DNA of 64,000 nt. Source: an uncultured Schlesneria sp. (GTDB lineage: Bacteria; Planctomycetota; Planctomycetia; Planctomycetales; Planctomycetaceae). The stretch lies in contig CAIMFH010000148.1 of NCBI GenBank assembly GCA_903840265.1, positions 1 to 64,000 on the forward strand, written 5' to 3'. The number at the start of each line of letters is the position of its first letter. Position 1 is the first letter of the stretch. The position numbers were made by a program, and so were the translations under genes. Shown piece after piece: positions 61,069-64,000 of this stretch. Under the pieces are notes generated by a model. The model ran no database searches, had not been told where the DNA came from, and saw nothing but the letters and a program-made list of their open reading frames with translations.

Positions 61069-62904
61069 TCACAGTTCTAGTTCCACAATCCGGCGATTGC
61101 CGGTGTCGCACACATACAGTCGGCCCCGACTATCAATGGCCAAGCCCCAGGGGGTCATGAATTCGGCGGATCCTGGCCCCGGCTTTCCGTATCGCCCCAG
61201 CAGCTTACCCGAACGATCATACTTCGACACGCGGCCTGCCCCGTATTCCACAACGTACAAATCCCCGGTTTGGGTCATCGCAATGTCGTACGGATAGTAC
61301 AGGTCAGATATTTTGTCTGAAGTTCCCAGGATTGCAACCAGTTTCCCCGCTTCATCGAAGACCTGGATCCGATTATTGAAGGCATCGACGATGTAGATTC
61401 GGCCATCAAACCAAGCTGCTCCGCTGGGCCGCTGGAACTGACCGTCCTCGGTTCCATAGGCTCCAATCTGACTGATGTAGGTCCCGTCAGGCTTAAACTT
61501 CTGAGCTCGATCGTTGAAGTTGCCGTATTCGCAGACATAGAGATTCTCTTTGTCATCCTGCACGACGCAGACGGGATAGATGAATTCGCCCGGTCCGGTT
61601 CCCAGCTTGCCAAACATCCCGACGACTTCCCCATCGTGATTGAAGAAGACGACGCGGTGATAATGAGTGTCGGCGACGGCGATGCGGCCATCCTTGAGAA
61701 CGCAGACTCCTTCCGGCTTGCCCACGGAATAATCGGGCATCCACCACTGACGCTGCAGCTTGCCGGTGGAATCGAACACGAGGATCCGGCCGGCATTGTC
61801 GAGGACCAGGTATTCTCCATCCGGCGAGACGGTCATGCCGCGTGGAGCGGGAACACGCAGTCCTTCGGGCGGCATCGACCAATTGGATTCGTGTTTCACA
61901 GCCAGCGTCGGTTCGTACCCCAAATCGCAGCCTGGCAAGACCAGGGCGAGCAGCAACAGCCAGACCTTCAACAGGACTTGATCACCCGCTCGCAGACGAC
62001 GACCCACAGGCCGATGAATAAACGTCCGCCGCGATCCGTCCTGCAGATGTACCAAATCGACCTCTTCGCTCGACCCGGCAAACCGGGCCGCCTCCACCTT
62101 TGCGGGGCCGCTTTGATCCAGACAGATCGACAATCGTTCGGGCCGAATACAGGGACTCGTGTCGACGGAGTTCTGCTGTCCCGAGGGAATCCAATGTGAT
62201 ACGTCGTCACCTGCCAGCCAATTGCACGGCCCCAGCATCAATGCTAATTCGACGGATGCGGGCTGCTCGTAAAGATCCTGCACGTCACCGGCGTAGCTGA
62301 CTTTTCCTTCGGTCAAACAGACGACGTGATCGGCTTCTCGCAAGACAACTTCGGGCGAATGCGTGGCAAACACGAGCGACGTTTGATGGGCCGCGCAATG
62401 CTCGCGAATCGCATCCCAGTACGCACCGAATCGAGCGGGATCGACGTGGGCCAGCGGTTCGTCCATCACCAGCACGCTGGCTCCGCTCGCCAAGGCACGG
62501 GCGACACTCAGCCGCGATCGTTCACCGAGTGACAATGAACCCGGTCGGGCGTCGGCGAGGCGAGTCAGATCGAATGCTGACAACAGTTGCTCGACCTGCG
62601 CTGCATCATGGGGGGTGCTGCTGACTGTCGAAAGATGATCGCGAACGGAGAGATGCGGCCACAAACCATAAGTTGGCGGCGACCAGTAGATCGGCAGGCC
62701 GGTTGCCGAACCGTGGAACTCAATGTGGCCTCGATCGGATCGTTCGAAGTTGACCAGCAGATTCAATAACGAAGTCTTGCCCGCACCGGACTGTCCGATG
62801 ATCGCCGTCACGCCGTGCGCGATCTGCAGCGTGACGCTATCCAGTCGAGGCGACTGGCGTCCTGCAAGCGAAACGTCGTTCAGGGTCCACAGCGATTTCA
62901 TCAA
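61069..62904 (-). CDS. ABC ATPase fused to an NHL-repeat lipoprotein
   Basis: One 611-codon frame. Residues 1-310 are an importer-type ABC ATPase: Walker A GQSGAGKTS (37-45), signature SLSLGERSRLSVARA (LSLGE instead of LSGGQ), Walker B VLVMDEP (144-150), H182, then a TOBE-like C-terminal domain. The usual Q-loop Gln is not evident (YWSPPTYGLWPHLS). Directly after, at 314-326, comes a hydrophobic stretch ending in a lipobox (LVLPGC, Cys326), then six or so NHL/beta-propeller repeats to the end (GEFIYPVCVVQDDKENLYV, EFMTPWGLAIDSRGRLYVC). The TTG at codon 312 (61971) could be a separate start giving a normal lipoprotein, MKVWLLLLALVLPGC. Fusion or two overlapping genes; not decided by the sequence. 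Confidence 0.85.
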   Translation of the reverse strand: MMKSLWTLNDVSLAGRQSPRLDSVTLQIAHGVTAIIGQSGAGKTSLLNLLVNFERSDRGHIEFHGSATGLPIYWSPPTYGLWPHLSVRDHLSTVSSTPHDAAQVEQLLSAFDLTRLADARPGSLSLGERSRLSVARALASGASVLVMDEPLAHVDPARFGAYWDAIREHCAAHQTSLVFATHSPEVVLREADHVVCLTEGKVSYAGDVQDLYEQPASVELALMLGPCNWLAGDDVSHWIPSGQQNSVDTSPCIRPERLSICLDQSGPAKVEAARFAGSSEEVDLVHLQDGSRRTFIHRPVGRRLRAGDQVLLKVWLLLLALVLPGCDLGYEPTLAVKHESNWSMPPEGLRVPAPRGMTVSPDGEYLVLDNAGRILVFDSTGKLQRQWWMPDYSVGKPEGVCVLKDGRIAVADTHYHRVVFFNHDGEVVGMFGKLGTGPGEFIYPVCVVQDDKENLYVCEYGNFNDRAQKFKPDGTYISQIGAYGTEDGQFQRPSGAAWFDGRIYIVDAFNNRIQVFDEAGKLVAILGTSDKISDLYYPYDIAMTQTGDLYVVEYGAGRVSKYDRSGKLLGRYGKPGPGSAEFMTPWGLAIDSRGRLYVCDTGNRRIVELEL

Positions 62905-62921
62905 CCGGCCTTATCAGTCAT

Positions 62922-64000
62922 TCAACGCCGAACAGATAACAATCCGATCGCAGTTCGGTTCACCAGTAACAACAGGAAGACGCAGACGAGGGGAGTGCCG
63001 AAGAAGAGCAGTGCTTCCGCAGACAGCGCGGCCGAACGGCCGAAGTGCATGAAATTGTAGAGCCGAACCAGACCAGAAGCCATGCCCGTCGGTGCCAACA
63101 AATAGGCGGTGGGCAAATCGCAATAGGCCCAATAGCAAACCAGACTGACCGCGAGGAACTGCGGCTGATCCCGCAGTTGCCAGAGAAGCGAAGAGGCACG
63201 TTGGGATTCGCGACCACCTGAGTGCCTAATTAGCATCGCCGTGTGAATCGCGCTGTTGTTGCGTAACGCATTTAACCAGAGTCGCAAGATCACCGCGCGA
63301 GGCAATAGCCACACCACTAATGCCAAGACCCAGGGAACGGGTGTGTCGTAGAGCGAATGGAGCGTCGACGATTGAAATGCCGCCACACAACCCAACGACA
63401 GCAGCAGCGAACCGAATAGCCCCGGCAAGCCCAAAGCCGTCATCGTTCGAAGACGGCTGCTGATCGCCCACACCGTCAGTCCCGCGCTGACCGCGATGGC
63501 CCCTGCGATCGCGATCTCTTTGATCAGCCCCGTCAGTTGAGATCGCTGCTTCACCAGCATCGCGAATCCCTCCACCGTGCGCCAGCCGATGAACCCCAAC
63601 GGAACCAGACATCCCGCAATCAAGAACGCGACAACACAAGACATTCCCAGCCAGTAAACACGGCGGTTGGCGCGTTCATTTGCGAACTCCAATCGAGAGG
63701 CATTGTCACTCGTCTGAGCTCGCTGCGCGGTCAGCCAGCAGAAGACTCCAACGAGGACCGGCAGTTGCCAGGCCAAAGGCCACAGCGCCTGCCTCCACAT
63801 TTCGCCCTGCTCCAGACCCAGTCGTTGTGCGGTGACGAACCAATCGGTCCAGCTCAGCGTTTGCAGCAGTGCCGCCAACTCAAACTCTTGAAACGCCACG
63901 ACGCTCATCAATGCCAAGGCGGGCAGCACGCGCATGATCGGCCCGTGCCAATAACACTTTGCGAGTTCGATCCAGTCACGCCGTGATCCGCGATGCCGCA
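62922..64000 (-). CDS. ABC transporter permease (partial, runs off the window)
   Basis: The frame continues open to the window edge (upstream residues RHRGSRRDWIELAKCYWHGP before the first internal Met), so the N-terminus lies beyond base 64000. The visible 359 residues contain about eight membrane segments and resemble the second half of a ThiP/FbpB-type two-module permease, for example LPALALMSVVAFQEFELAALLQ (BPD-permease EAA-like region) and LIKEIAIAGAIAVSAGLTVWA. Substrate unknown. It ends 17 bases before the ABC ATPase fusion gene, its obvious partner. No substrate-binding protein is visible; the fused NHL lipoprotein might take that place. Confidence 0.8.
   Translation of the reverse strand, partial: RHRGSRRDWIELAKCYWHGPIMRVLPALALMSVVAFQEFELAALLQTLSWTDWFVTAQRLGLEQGEMWRQALWPLAWQLPVLVGVFCWLTAQRAQTSDNASRLEFANERANRRVYWLGMSCVVAFLIAGCLVPLGFIGWRTVEGFAMLVKQRSQLTGLIKEIAIAGAIAVSAGLTVWAISSRLRTMTALGLPGLFGSLLLSLGCVAAFQSSTLHSLYDTPVPWVLALVVWLLPRAVILRLWLNALRNNSAIHTAMLIRHSGGRESQRASSLLWQLRDQPQFLAVSLVCYWAYCDLPTAYLLAPTGMASGLVRLYNFMHFGRSAALSAEALLFFGTPLVCVFLLLLVNRTAIGLLSVRR

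Overview
The window looks like chromosomal DNA of a motile planctomycete (Planctomycetota, probably class Planctomycetia). Signs of this are a PSCyt1/DUF1549/DUF1553 protein followed by a DUF1501 protein, a multi-GYF-domain protein, a FecR-like anti-sigma beside a planctomycete-type ECF sigma factor, LL-diaminopimelate aminotransferase, small proteins with NPYxPP-type N-termini, and large VWA/glutamine-amidotransferase-like proteins next to MoxR and DUF58. Coding GC is moderate to high. I found no rRNA, tRNA or CRISPR array and no complete insertion sequence.

Layout. 0-8 kb: a hypothetical gene, a tiny secreted peptide, pgi (glycolysis), an orphan and unusually short efflux adaptor lipoprotein, a triple-GYF membrane protein and a Fic AMP-transferase. 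8-14 kb, minus strand: a flagellar export and regulation operon in the order flhA-flhF-flhG-small membrane protein-sigma-28. 14.5-22 kb: surface polysaccharide genes (membrane CapD/WbpM-type dehydratase; UDP-sugar 6-dehydrogenase) flanking a porin-like protein and a two-gene M64 metallopeptidase operon. 22-31 kb: FAH-family enzyme, dapL, a secreted Spy-like protein, and the PSCyt1/DUF1501 pair. 31-40 kb: small membrane and secreted proteins, a SHOCT protein, two overlapping transglutaminase-like genes, a putative Na+/H+ antiporter and a Phd/PIN toxin-antitoxin pair.

40.4-43.7 kb, minus strand: an ECF sigma factor translationally coupled (ATGA overlap) to a membrane anti-sigma-like protein whose outer domain is a CxxC thioredoxin-like fold. 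Behind it are a Spy-like/thioredoxin chimera and a free secreted paralogue of the same thioredoxin domain, about 71% identical by hand alignment. I infer a redox- or envelope-stress-sensing sigma/anti-sigma system; it is the most interesting candidate in the window.

44.7-64 kb: a lipid-exporter-type ABC protein and a glycine-repeat protein on the plus strand, then a 16.5-kb minus-strand cluster. In transcription order it holds an ABC permease (cut by the window edge), an ABC ATPase fused in frame to an NHL-repeat lipoprotein, two giant paralogous VWA proteins, MoxR, a zinc-ribbon membrane protein, DUF58, a BatA-like VWA protein, a large membrane protein and a UPF0104 flippase-like protein. 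Together they resemble a MoxR/VWA chaperone-type envelope system with an attached transporter. Several short non-coding inverted-repeat elements (80-160 bp, MITE-like) lie between genes.
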